The notes below the pieces were generated by a model. That model did no database searches. It was not told where the DNA came from and saw only the letters and a program-made list of their open reading frames with translations. DNA of 64,000 bases from Winogradskyella helgolandensis (lineage in GTDB: Bacteria; Bacteroidota; Bacteroidia; Flavobacteriales; Flavobacteriaceae), in contig NZ_JABFHO010000001.1 in the NCBI RefSeq assembly GCF_013404085.1, forward strand, positions 3,359,001 to 3,423,000. The letters are read 5' to 3'. Made by a program: the position numbers and the translations under genes. Shown here one piece after another: positions 18,770 to 26,814 of this stretch (within the stretch, counting starts at the first letter, position 1; each line of letters begins with the position of its first letter).

Positions 18770-19858
18770 ATGGCTTCAAAAAGCATTCTCAATAAAAAAT
18801 CAATCGATTTCCTCGAAAAATATTTAAATAATGCCTCTCCTACGGGTTATGAATGGGAAGGACAGAAAATCTGGATGGATTACCTTAAACCATATGTAGA
18901 TGAATTTATCACGGATACCTATGGTTCTGCGGTTGGAGTTATCAATCCGAAGGCAAAATACAAAGTTGTTATTGAAGGACACGCTGATGAAATCTCTTGG
19001 TATGTCAATTATATATCGGATAACGGATTAATCTACGTGATTAGAAACGGAGGAAGTGATCATCAAATTGCTCCGAGTAAAATTGTAAATATCCACACCA
19101 AAAATGGTATCGTTAAAGGTGTTTTTGGTTGGCCAGCAATTCATACCAGAAGTAAAGCTAAAGAACAAGCTCCAAAACCAGATAATATTACCATTGATAT
19201 CGGAGCAAAAGACAAAGAAGAAGTTGAAAAAATGGGTGTTCATGTGGGGTGTGTAATTACGTATCCAGATGAATTTCATATTCTAAACAAAGACAAATTT
19301 GTTTGCAGAGCTTTAGATAATAGAATGGGTGGTTTTATGATTGCTGAAGTTGCGCGTTTATTGAAAGAAAATAAAAAGACATTACCATTCGGACTTTATA
19401 TTACCAATTCTGTACAAGAAGAAATAGGTTTACGTGGTGCTGAAATGATTACACAAACTATTAAGCCTAATGTTGCCATTGTTACAGATGTAACGCACGA
19501 TACAACGACTCCAATGATTGAGCAAAAAACACAAGGTTATGCTGAAATCGGAAAAGGTCCAGTTATCGCTTACGCTCCAGCTGTTCAACAAAAATTAAGA
19601 GATTTAATTACAGATACTGCTGAAGCCAATAAAATACCTTTTCAACGTGCTGCACTTTCTAGAGCAACAGGAACTGATACTGATGCTTTTGCTTATAGCA
19701 ATGGTGGTGTCGCTTCTGCACTGATATCATTGCCTTTACGTTACATGCACACCACAGTAGAAATGGTACATAGAGACGATGTAGAAAATGTGATTAAGTT
19801 AATTTATGAAACATTATTGAAAATAGAAGACGGAGAAACGTTTAGTTATTTTAAATAA
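18770..19858 (+). CDS. M42-family metalloaminopeptidase
   Basis: Cytoplasmic co-catalytic metallopeptidase related to the TET/glutamyl aminopeptidases. Metal-binding and catalytic regions are visible: VVIEGHADEISW (first His/Asp), RALDNRMGG (bridging Asp), NSVQEEIGLRGA (general-base and metal Glu), AIVTDVTHD (Asp) and the terminal MHTTVEMVH (last His). Length (362 aa) is typical. The TSPTGYE-like N-terminus is also conserved (NASPTGYEWEG). It is probably a housekeeping peptide-recycling enzyme. The gene is monocistronic, with a 221-base upstream gap and a palindromic element just after its stop. Confidence 0.92.
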   Translation: MASKSILNKKSIDFLEKYLNNASPTGYEWEGQKIWMDYLKPYVDEFITDTYGSAVGVINPKAKYKVVIEGHADEISWYVNYISDNGLIYVIRNGGSDHQIAPSKIVNIHTKNGIVKGVFGWPAIHTRSKAKEQAPKPDNITIDIGAKDKEEVEKMGVHVGCVITYPDEFHILNKDKFVCRALDNRMGGFMIAEVARLLKENKKTLPFGLYITNSVQEEIGLRGAEMITQTIKPNVAIVTDVTHDTTTPMIEQKTQGYAEIGKGPVIAYAPAVQQKLRDLITDTAEANKIPFQRAALSRATGTDTDAFAYSNGGVASALISLPLRYMHTTVEMVHRDDVENVIKLIYETLLKIEDGETFSYFK

Positions 19859-19893
19859 CTAGCTAAGCTAGATTTAGCAAAATAATAATTTTC

Positions 19894-19928
19894 AAGACCT
19901 CAAAGATTTCCAAAACCTCTGAGGTCTT
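19894..19928. repeat. Palindromic intergenic element between the M42 and Nudix genes
   Basis: AAGACCTCA (19894-19902) pairs with TGAGGTCTT (19920-19928) around a 17-base loop. It ends nine bases before the Nudix ATG, and neither side has a T tract. It resembles repeated palindromes of flavobacterial intergenic DNA more than a classical terminator. Confidence 0.45.
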
Positions 19929-19937
19929 CTTACAACT

Positions 19938-20501
19938 ATGGACGAACTACTAGATATTGTTACAAAACAAGGTCAACCTACAGGGAAAACCGCTTTAAAA
20001 TCAGAAGCACATGCTAAAGGGTTGTACCATAACACTATTCATTTATGGTTGTACACCACTAAAGGTGAAATTCTTTTACAACAACGCTCTCACAAAAAAG
20101 TTATTTACCCTTTACTTTGGGATGTTTCTGTAGCTGGACACATTGATGCTGGTGAAACTTTTATTGAAGCGGCTTTACGAGAAACTGAAGAGGAAATTGG
20201 TTTAAAGCTGGAACCACAACATCTTGATAAAATCGGGACATTTCTTCATGAAACGCGTTATGCCGATGGTAAAATTCAAGATAATGAATTTCATCAAGTT
20301 TATAGCGCTGAATTGACAGTGCCATTAAACACCTTAGTCAAACAAGAATCAGAAGTTGAAGCACTAAAATTAGTAACACTTGATGACTTTGAATCTCTAT
20401 TAAAAAACAGTAAAACTAATATGCATTTTGTTGCGAGTAATTATGACTATTACCTTAAAGTACATAAGGCCATAAAGAACAAATTACTTAAGCTGAAATA
20501 A
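19938..20501 (+). CDS. Nudix hydrolase (IPP-isomerase-like subgroup)
   Basis: Nudix-fold pyrophosphatase or isomerase-like enzyme. A complete Nudix box is present, beginning GHIDAGE, followed by seven residues and ending RETEEEIGL, so the metal-binding glutamates are intact. The N-terminal part (DELLDIVTKQGQPTG) and the HLWLYTTKGEILLQQRS strand resemble the YfcD/isopentenyl-diphosphate-isomerase-like Nudix subgroup. The substrate cannot be decided from the sequence. At 187 aa it is slightly longer than the minimal domain. A strong bidirectional terminator follows its stop. Confidence 0.85.
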   Translation: MDELLDIVTKQGQPTGKTALKSEAHAKGLYHNTIHLWLYTTKGEILLQQRSHKKVIYPLLWDVSVAGHIDAGETFIEAALRETEEEIGLKLEPQHLDKIGTFLHETRYADGKIQDNEFHQVYSAELTVPLNTLVKQESEVEALKLVTLDDFESLLKNSKTNMHFVASNYDYYLKVHKAIKNKLLKLK

Positions 20502-20520
20502 TTAATAATCCTATTAAAAT

Positions 20521-20553
20521 AAAAACCCCAACCTATTCGGTTGAGGCTTTTTT
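20521..20553. terminator. Bidirectional terminator between the Nudix and HNH-like genes
   Basis: CCCCAACC and GGTTGAGG pair around the loop TATTC with one mismatch, flanked by A5 and T6. It ends the Nudix gene at 20 bases past the stop. On the other strand it could end the HNH-like gene, though 240 bases downstream of it. Confidence 0.75.
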
Positions 20554-20792
20554 CAGCTAATTACGGCTGAAACCTATTAATCAATATTTAAATAGCGATC
20601 CCTACATCGTATTTAATGGCTTCAAATCGTAAATATTTTATAAACTTAGAATTCAATTTTCAAAAGAAAACCCCCTAAATATTAGCTTTTTCAAAAGTAA
20701 ACCTGAAATAGTCAAAACATGTCTGTTTCATATTTTAGGCGAATTAGTTTTTTATCAATATTAGAAAGATCTCTTTGTTTAAAAACATAATT

Positions 20793-21251
20793 TTACCTGC
20801 GAGACAATATTTCTTCTACCTTATTCTGTATTCCTAAATCAGCATTAGAAATAGCGCTTTTAGCTATAGTCGCATTTATGTTGTGATTTGAAATATTAGT
20901 AGAATTAGCCATCCAAGCCTCCATTCTCATTTTTCCTTTCGATTGATTAATCGTTCTTAATGTCACTGCGACATTTTCTGGACAATTAACTACTTCTGCA
21001 ATTTCTGTATTAGTTAAACGATCTCTATACATCATAAATATACTTTCTGATGAGCGGATGTGTTCGTAATCATATCTATCGCCACCACGCAACGTTTCAC
21101 CGGTATAGCAATCTGTGTAAAGCGCTACACCATCTCCACCTCTAGTTAAAGCTTGTTGATGCATTTGTGCTTTTACGTTGGTGAAAAGCAGGTATATTTC
21201 AGTGCGGTGGTATGGGCGGGTTGGGTTTGGCAATTGATTTTTTTTTAACAA
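20793..21251 (-). CDS. HNH-like endonuclease domain protein, start uncertain
   Basis: A probable nuclease-fold protein. The centre has an HNH-like layout: ALYTDCYTGE, then DRYDYEHIRS (candidate Asp/Glu-His pair), then NCPENVAVTLRTINQSKGK with conserved asparagines. The frame is open further upstream to a GTG at 21332, but that extension overlaps the preceding ORF in another frame and does not look like protein. I took a TTG at 21251, which lies one base after the stop codon of the preceding ORF, next to a run of nine T (A on the coding strand). That layout could mean translational coupling or an old frameshift splitting one gene. No toxin, immunity or methylase partner is seen nearby. Confidence 0.5.
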   Translation of the reverse strand: MLKKNQLPNPTRPYHRTEIYLLFTNVKAQMHQQALTRGGDGVALYTDCYTGETLRGGDRYDYEHIRSSESIFMMYRDRLTNTEIAEVVNCPENVAVTLRTINQSKGKMRMEAWMANSTNISNHNINATIAKSAISNADLGIQNKVEEILSRR

Positions 21252-21252
21252 G

Positions 21253-21411
21253 TTAATTAAAGTCCCAATCTTCCTCTGAAATCTTAGTCCAATTATGGAA
21301 CATAGTTTCAGTATTATTATCCGAAACATCACAAGTAAGACTAGTATTTAATTGAGAGTTTAATGTGTCATTTTTATGAATGCCACACTTAAGACATTTA
21401 TATGTTGCCAT
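21253..21411 (-). CDS. Small Cys-rich (zinc-ribbon-like) ORF
   Basis: A 52-residue ORF starting MATYKCLKCG; the longer ATG at 21438 adds nine residues. It has one Cys-x-x-Cys pair, a third cysteine in LTCDVSD and the tail HNWTKISEEDWDFN. This resembles a one-sided zinc ribbon, but only three cysteines are present. It ends two bases before the likely start of the HNH-like ORF and may be its N-terminal partner or the detached front of one protein. It has no named family that I recognise. Confidence 0.45.
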   Translation of the reverse strand: MATYKCLKCGIHKNDTLNSQLNTSLTCDVSDNNTETMFHNWTKISEEDWDFN

Positions 21412-21558
21412 ACCTAGATTGTATTTAATAATATACAAATCTATTTATGAAATAGACAAAATGTGTTCGTTTCAATACAAGTCTTTAAGATTCGATAATT
21501 AATTAAATTCAGTATGTCCTAAAAAACAACAAGACAAGCAACTCTAGAAGATAAGATT

Positions 21559-22536
21559 TTATTTATAATAGTTTAGCATCAACTCCAAATGATGCTTTAC
21601 ATAAGCTTTTACATGTAATGGACTCACCACCTTAACCCAAAGGTTGTACTTTAAGATTTCCATTAAAAACTCGTAATTAGGTTCCACATACACTTTTATT
21701 TCTCCCCAAATATTAGAGTTTTTGTAGTCTAAATTGTGCGTGTCTAGTTCTTTAGGACGTGTTACAATTTGTTGAGAGTGATGTAATGGATTATTTTCTA
21801 AATACTTAAAATGGTGATTGGCTACTTGTATATGAATCCATTCCGCATTGATGTCTGATTTTAAAATGCCAATAACATTTTTAAAATAGTCTTCAGAGCT
21901 AAAAACTACGGGTTCTTTAACTTTTTGCTTGCTTATAGATAAACTCTTTATTCTATTATCTAAACAAAAGGCATAAATGCCATAGCGCTCATTATACGCC
22001 ATTAAATACCAAGCTTTATTAATTTCCTTAATGTGCAGCGCCTGAAAAAAGCCACTTATGGTTTTAAAACTATCATCATACCAACCATGATAGGTTATTT
22101 CAATTAACAAATGTTGCTCTATAGCATGAATTAGAGGTACCAGATCCACTTGCGAACTCAACGAACTACGTGCTGTGGTTACATACGTTTTCCATGCATG
22201 AGCATGATGATGTAAGAGATAAAGTTCTGTTTTCTCGTAAATTTCTTTTAAGGCATCGCTAATGTCATAACCTTCTATATAATAGCCGTAATTCCGCTTG
22301 TGTAAAATAATAACTTGGGAATAGGATTTAATTTTATCCAGATCACGCTTAATGGTTTTTTGACTGTGTAGATTCAGTTTATCGTAAAGCGGATCGTCCA
22401 TATTATCGGCACGCAACTGATCTAAAGACCTTTGTAAATCTTCCAAAGGGATAAACCCATTTTTTTCAATACCATAAACTTTAGGGTTTGAAATAATGCG
22501 TAATATATAATAGCGACGAAGAAACTCTGGAGTCAT
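21559..22536 (-). CDS. WYL-domain transcriptional regulator
   Basis: A 325-residue protein with an N-terminal winged-helix-like region (about 1-90; RRYYILRIISNP and HSQKTIKRDLDKIKSY, the latter a recognition-helix pattern). A WYL-domain core follows (about 145-230), with ITYHGWYDDSFKTISGFFQ and KAWYLMAYNERYGIYAF. A C-terminal WCX-like extension ends with the PLHVKAYVKHHLE motif. WYL regulators sense ligands or nucleic acids and often control defence or DNA-damage genes. Here the neighbours are an HNH-like ORF and a divergent flippase, so the regulated target is unclear. Confidence 0.82.
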   Translation of the reverse strand: MTPEFLRRYYILRIISNPKVYGIEKNGFIPLEDLQRSLDQLRADNMDDPLYDKLNLHSQKTIKRDLDKIKSYSQVIILHKRNYGYYIEGYDISDALKEIYEKTELYLLHHHAHAWKTYVTTARSSLSSQVDLVPLIHAIEQHLLIEITYHGWYDDSFKTISGFFQALHIKEINKAWYLMAYNERYGIYAFCLDNRIKSLSISKQKVKEPVVFSSEDYFKNVIGILKSDINAEWIHIQVANHHFKYLENNPLHHSQQIVTRPKELDTHNLDYKNSNIWGEIKVYVEPNYEFLMEILKYNLWVKVVSPLHVKAYVKHHLELMLNYYK

Positions 22537-22599
22537 CTAATGGATTGAAAAACGAATGTAATAATAAACTTTGAAATGACTAAAAGGAATTGGTTTTTA

Positions 22600-22607
22600 T
22601 ATCTTTG
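22600..22607 (+). promoter_or_regulatory. Bacteroidetes -7 box (TATCTTTG)
   Basis: Exact TAnnTTTG match, 18 bases before the flippase ATG, in the divergent gap shared with the WYL regulator. Confidence 0.55.
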
Positions 22608-22625
22608 AACACCTAAATATACTAC

Positions 22626-23882
22626 ATGACATCGGTTTTTAGTAAAAAAGATTTTATTGCGACCAAATGGTTTACTTTAGAAAAACTTATACAACTTATT
22701 ACAGGTGTTTTAATTGTTCCTCAAATTTTTAGCCTGTTAGGTACTGTGGATATAGGAAAACTCAAATTTGTGGAATCCGTTTTGGGGATGTTGACTCCAT
22801 TGTTTTTTTTAGGTCTATCTAGTATTTGTATCAGAGAAATTGTATTTCATCCCAAACGAAGTCAGCAAATATTAGCGACTGCGTTTTACCTTCGCCTTAT
22901 AAGTTGGATTATTATTATAATGGGAGTACTTATCTATTTTAACGTCTCCGAAAGTAGTCCTTTAAAAGGATTGTATTATATCATAACCATTAGTTATCTT
23001 TTTAAGCTTACTGATGTTTTTGAATATTATTTACTAGCAAAAAAACAGACAAAAATTATATTCCTGAGTAAAATAACGAGCTTAATTATTATTGTGTCGT
23101 TGCAATATTATGGTGTTAAACATCAGCTAGATGTCTATTATTTTGCCAAACTTATAATCCTCGATTTTTTTATTCAAGGTTTAATTTACACGCTCATTTT
23201 AAAGTATAAAAAGCAGTTTTCTTTTCAACAATGGACCTTTTCTTGGCCTTTAGGAAAATCATTGCTAAAGATGTCTTTTCCTTTGATAATTTCGAACAGT
23301 TTAATTATGTTTTATATCACAATTGACGAGCTGTTTTTAAAATATTTTCTAGGAGATCATGCCAATGGCATCTTTGCTACCGTTCAATTTTTAGTGATCG
23401 CTTTGAGTTGGAACATCGGATTTTCTATCATCAATGCACTATACCCCTCTCTTGCAGAATCCTTTCAAAATAACAGGCCACTTTATATCAAAAAAATAAG
23501 AAGGCTACTAAAAATTATGTGCACTTTGGCCATAATCATCGGTGTCCTATATACACTCTTCGGGACTATTATTTTAAGCACTTATTTTACAGAGAGCTTT
23601 GCCGAAGCTAAAACTCCTTTATTAATATTCTGTTGGGCTCCCCTTTTTGTGTTTATAGGAATGATTTACGAAAAACACCTAATCAATACAAACGATCTTC
23701 AGAAAAACGTATACAGATTCATTATTGGTTGCGTTTCTAATGTGATTTTATGTTACTTACTAATTCCTATTTGGCATGTTACAGGTGCTGCTATTGCTGT
23801 TTTAACAAGTCACTTTATAACTAACATAGTGTATGTTTTTTTAGACACAAAAAGCAGAAAGCAACTTTTATTGCTTTTTTAA
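22626..23882 (+). CDS. Oligosaccharide flippase (Wzx/MATE-like polysaccharide transporter)
   Basis: Integral membrane protein with about 12 helices, belonging to the MOP superfamily that flips lipid-linked sugar units across the inner membrane. The start (FSKKDFIATKWFTLEKLIQLITG) and the central PLIISNSLIMFYITIDELFLKYF helix carry the usual Wzx pattern. The C-terminal half repeats the six-helix block. Length (418 aa) is normal. There are no glycosyltransferases nearby, so it does not sit in a visible O-antigen or capsule cluster. The PrsW-like gene starts 13 bases later and is probably co-transcribed. Confidence 0.85.
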   Translation: MTSVFSKKDFIATKWFTLEKLIQLITGVLIVPQIFSLLGTVDIGKLKFVESVLGMLTPLFFLGLSSICIREIVFHPKRSQQILATAFYLRLISWIIIIMGVLIYFNVSESSPLKGLYYIITISYLFKLTDVFEYYLLAKKQTKIIFLSKITSLIIIVSLQYYGVKHQLDVYYFAKLIILDFFIQGLIYTLILKYKKQFSFQQWTFSWPLGKSLLKMSFPLIISNSLIMFYITIDELFLKYFLGDHANGIFATVQFLVIALSWNIGFSIINALYPSLAESFQNNRPLYIKKIRRLLKIMCTLAIIIGVLYTLFGTIILSTYFTESFAEAKTPLLIFCWAPLFVFIGMIYEKHLINTNDLQKNVYRFIIGCVSNVILCYLLIPIWHVTGAAIAVLTSHFITNIVYVFLDTKSRKQLLLLF

Positions 23883-23895
23883 TTATTTTTGATTT

Positions 23896-24573
23896 ATGAA
23901 TCTACTCGTATTAGCCATCGCTCCTATCTGTGCCGTTCTTCTATATATTTACGTTCAAGATAAACACGAAAAAGAACCAAGAGGCCTTTTGATTAAAAGC
24001 TTTCTTTTTGGAGCTATCATTAGTGTTTTTATTGTTTTTGTATTATACTTTTTCACAGGACGACTTATACCCATTACGGATCAATTTAGTGTTGGTCAAC
24101 AGTTTATACAAGCCTTTATAGTGGTTGCCTTATCTGAAGAATTCAGTAAATATGTAATTGTAAAATATTATGCACAACCCAAAAAAGCGTTTAACGAACC
24201 TTATGACGGTATCATCTATGCTGTTATGGTTTCTATGGGATTTGCGTGTACTGAAAACATAATGTATGTGATTGATGGTGGATATCAAACGGCGATACTT
24301 AGAGCATTTACAGCCGTTCCTGCTCATGCGACCTTCGGAATACTTATGGGTTATTTCATGGGCAAAGCTAAATTCTCAAATAACAGAGTTCTACTTAACA
24401 TAGCAGGATTATTATTAGCCGTTTTGTTTCACGGAGCCTATGACTTCTTCTTGTTTATTAATTTTATTCCTGGAATTTCCATTGGTGCTTTTGTGTCTTT
24501 AATTATTGGAATCGTATTATCACGAAAAGCAATAAAACGACATCAGGAAAATTCATACTTTAAATCTTTATAA
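23896..24573 (+). CDS. PrsW-family intramembrane metalloprotease
   Basis: Multi-helix membrane protease of the PrsW family (CAAX-protease-related). PrsW in Bacillus cleaves the anti-sigma factor RsiW. Landmarks are KHEKEPRGLLIKSF near residue 23, the glutamate pair in LSEEFSKYV (about 78), EPYDGIIYA, GFACTENIMY, and histidines in VPAHATFGILMGYF and FHGAYDFFLF. These supply the Glu/His metal site. Length (225 aa) is typical. No sigma or anti-sigma factor lies nearby, so the substrate cannot be guessed. It follows the flippase by 13 bases. Confidence 0.87.
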   Translation: MNLLVLAIAPICAVLLYIYVQDKHEKEPRGLLIKSFLFGAIISVFIVFVLYFFTGRLIPITDQFSVGQQFIQAFIVVALSEEFSKYVIVKYYAQPKKAFNEPYDGIIYAVMVSMGFACTENIMYVIDGGYQTAILRAFTAVPAHATFGILMGYFMGKAKFSNNRVLLNIAGLLLAVLFHGAYDFFLFINFIPGISIGAFVSLIIGIVLSRKAIKRHQENSYFKSL

Positions 24574-24668
24574 TATTCATAATTATAACATAAGAAACCT
24601 GATAAATTTCATATTTTGCAGTGGATTTAGTGATATATTAATATAAATCACCTAAAAAACGCAATTTC

Positions 24669-25145
24669 ATGTACAAAATCAAAGTTAATACTTCCTATAT
24701 TTTTAATGTCTCAAATGAAGATAGTCAACAACTAGACACTGTAGAAACAGCCCATAATCAATACCATATTCTTCAAAATCATACGCCTATAACAGCTGAA
24801 ATCATATCTGCTGATTTCAATAATAAACTATATACTATTAAAGTAAACAATAGCACTTATGAAGTGGATATATATGATGCTTTAGATCTGCAAATTGAAG
24901 AATTAGGTTTTGAAATTGGAGCGTCAAAACAAGTCAATAACATAAAAGCACCAATGCCTGGTTTAATTCTGGAAATCAACGTAAAAGTAGGCCAAGAGGT
25001 ACAAGATAATGATGCTTTAATGATTTTAGAAGCCATGAAAATGGAAAATGTTCTTAAGTCACCACGTCATGGTGTGATAAAGTCCATTCAGGTAAAACAA
25101 GGACAAACCGTGGATAAGAATTCACTTTTAATTGAGTTTGAATAA
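24669..25145 (+). CDS. Biotin carboxyl carrier subunit of an acyl-CoA carboxylase
   Basis: Carrier subunit of a biotin-dependent carboxylase. The C-terminal biotinyl domain (about residues 90-158) contains the attachment motif EAMKMEN with the biotinylated lysine at 124, preceded by the PMPGLI hairpin. The N-terminal 85 residues are a linker or small beta domain that replaces the Pro/Ala linker of classical AccB. It opens a three-gene run (carrier, biotin carboxylase, carboxyltransferase) with gaps of 106 and 123 bases. The single-chain carboxyltransferase points to propionyl-CoA carboxylase rather than the acetyl-CoA enzyme. Confidence 0.9.
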   Translation: MYKIKVNTSYIFNVSNEDSQQLDTVETAHNQYHILQNHTPITAEIISADFNNKLYTIKVNNSTYEVDIYDALDLQIEELGFEIGASKQVNNIKAPMPGLILEINVKVGQEVQDNDALMILEAMKMENVLKSPRHGVIKSIQVKQGQTVDKNSLLIEFE

Positions 25146-25229
25146 ACCAATCATCAGTTCGAGTGTTCTGACTATTTAGTTAGAATGTATCGAGCACCTT
25201 TAGATAAATAAGTATAATTAAAAAAGACA

Positions 25230-25243
25230 CCTGCTTTCGCAGG
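25230..25243. repeat. Short perfect hairpin before the biotin carboxylase gene
   Basis: CCTGC-TTTC-GCAGG, nine bases before the ATG of the biotin carboxylase gene. It is a recurrent small palindrome type in flavobacterial intergenic DNA and could also affect translation initiation. Confidence 0.5.
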
Positions 25244-25251
25244 CCTTTAAG

Positions 25252-26691
25252 ATGAAAAAACTACTAGTAGCAAACCGAGGAGAAATTGCCATAAGAGTCA
25301 TGCGAACCGCAAAGAAAATGGGTATTAAAACCGTTGCAGTATTTTCTGAAGCAGACCGAAATTCACCACATGTTAAACATGCAGACCAAGCAGTTTGTAT
25401 TGGTCCAGCACCTTCAAATGAATCTTATTTACGAGGTGATAAAATTATTGAAGTTTCAAAAGAGCTCAATGTTGATGCCATTCATCCTGGCTATGGTTTC
25501 TTAAGTGAGAATGCTGATTTTGCCGAATTATGTGAAGCGAATAATATCCTATTCATTGGACCACGTTCAAAAGCTATTCGAGTAATGGGAAGCAAATTAG
25601 CGGCGAAAGAAACCGTAAAAGCTTATGATATTCCAATGGTTCCGGGTACAGACGAGGCCATTACAGACATTCCTGAAGCTAAAAAGATAGCGAAAGGTAT
25701 TGGTTTTCCTATTCTGATAAAAGCTTCTGCTGGAGGAGGTGGAAAAGGCATGCGTATTGTTGAAAACGAAGCTGAATTTGAATCGCAAATGGACAGAGCA
25801 ATCAGTGAAGCTAAAAATGCTTTTGGTGATGGTTCCGTATTTATTGAAAAATATGTGGCTTCACCAAGACATATCGAAATTCAAATTATGGCTGATATGC
25901 ATGGCCATGTTATTCATTTGTTTGAACGCGAGTGCTCCATTCAACGTCGCCATCAAAAAGTAGTTGAAGAAGCACCTTCTGTTGCCTTAACTCCAGAATT
26001 AAGAGAGAAAATGGGACAAGCTGCTATTAATGTCGCACGGTCGTGTGATTATATCGGAGCTGGAACCGTTGAATTCCTTTTAGACGAAAACCTTAATTTC
26101 TATTTCCTTGAAATGAATACCAGACTTCAAGTTGAACATCCTGTTTCCGAATGGATTGCTGGAGTCGATTTAGTTGAACTTCAAATAAAGGTGGCGAGAG
26201 GTGAAAAATTAGATCTAAAGCAAGAGGATTTAAAAATCAATGGTCATGCATTAGAACTTCGTGTTTATGCTGAAGATCCTATGAATGATTTCCTACCAAG
26301 TGTTGGAAATCTTGAAGTATACACACTACCCGAAGGAGAAAACATAAGGGTTGATAATGGTTTTGAACAAGGCATGGACATCCCAATTTATTACGACCCA
26401 ATGCTTTCGAAATTAATTACTTATGGTAAAACACGTGAAGAAGCGATTGAACTCATGATAAAAGCTATAGACAATTATCATATAAAAGGAGTTGAAACTA
26501 CCTTACCATTTGGACGCTTTGTTTTTGAGCATGAAGCCTTTAGAAGCGGAAATTTTGATACCCATTTTGTAAAAAAACATTTTTCTCAAAGTCTTTTAGA
26601 AGATCAGGAAATGTTAGAAGCTGAAATTGCTGCAAAAATTGCTTTGAAACATTTTTTAATGGAGCAGAAACTATTAAAAGTACCAAATTAG
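25252..26691 (+). CDS. Biotin carboxylase subunit of an acyl-CoA carboxylase
   Basis: ATP-dependent carboxylation of carrier-bound biotin using bicarbonate. The N-terminal domain starts KKLLVANRGEIAIRVMRT. The ATP-grasp domain has the glycine-rich loop ASAGGGGKGMRIV (about 160-172) and the catalytic stretch EMNTRLQVEHPVSE (about 288-301). The C-terminal biotin-carboxylase domain carries RVYAEDP. Length (479 aa) is normal for a stand-alone subunit, with no fused biotinyl domain, which fits the separate carrier gene upstream. It could serve propionyl-, acetyl- or methylcrotonyl-type substrates; the partner carboxyltransferase favours propionyl. Confidence 0.93.
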   Translation: MKKLLVANRGEIAIRVMRTAKKMGIKTVAVFSEADRNSPHVKHADQAVCIGPAPSNESYLRGDKIIEVSKELNVDAIHPGYGFLSENADFAELCEANNILFIGPRSKAIRVMGSKLAAKETVKAYDIPMVPGTDEAITDIPEAKKIAKGIGFPILIKASAGGGGKGMRIVENEAEFESQMDRAISEAKNAFGDGSVFIEKYVASPRHIEIQIMADMHGHVIHLFERECSIQRRHQKVVEEAPSVALTPELREKMGQAAINVARSCDYIGAGTVEFLLDENLNFYFLEMNTRLQVEHPVSEWIAGVDLVELQIKVARGEKLDLKQEDLKINGHALELRVYAEDPMNDFLPSVGNLEVYTLPEGENIRVDNGFEQGMDIPIYYDPMLSKLITYGKTREEAIELMIKAIDNYHIKGVETTLPFGRFVFEHEAFRSGNFDTHFVKKHFSQSLLEDQEMLEAEIAAKIALKHFLMEQKLLKVPN

Positions 26692-26775
26692 TTTTCAATC
26701 ACAATCTTAGTTTACAGAATTTTCAATTATTAAAGTCCACTAAACGACAAACAACTTAACAACATCATATACAAC

Positions 26776-26800
26776 TTTTGCGCCTTTGCGCTTTCGCGAG
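26776..26800. repeat. GC-rich intergenic repeat before the carboxyltransferase gene
   Basis: TTTTGCGCCTTTGCGC is followed by TTTCGCGAG, three near-copies of a TTTGCGC-like unit in an A/T-rich gap, 14 bases before the ATG. I recognise the pattern from other Bacteroidetes intergenic regions. Confidence 0.45.
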
Positions 26801-26814
26801 AAAAAATAATAAGC

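Noticed and set aside
20793-21438. Insertion sequence or homing element around the HNH-like ORF
   Set aside because: No terminal inverted repeats, target duplications or transposase domain could be found, only the nuclease-like motif.
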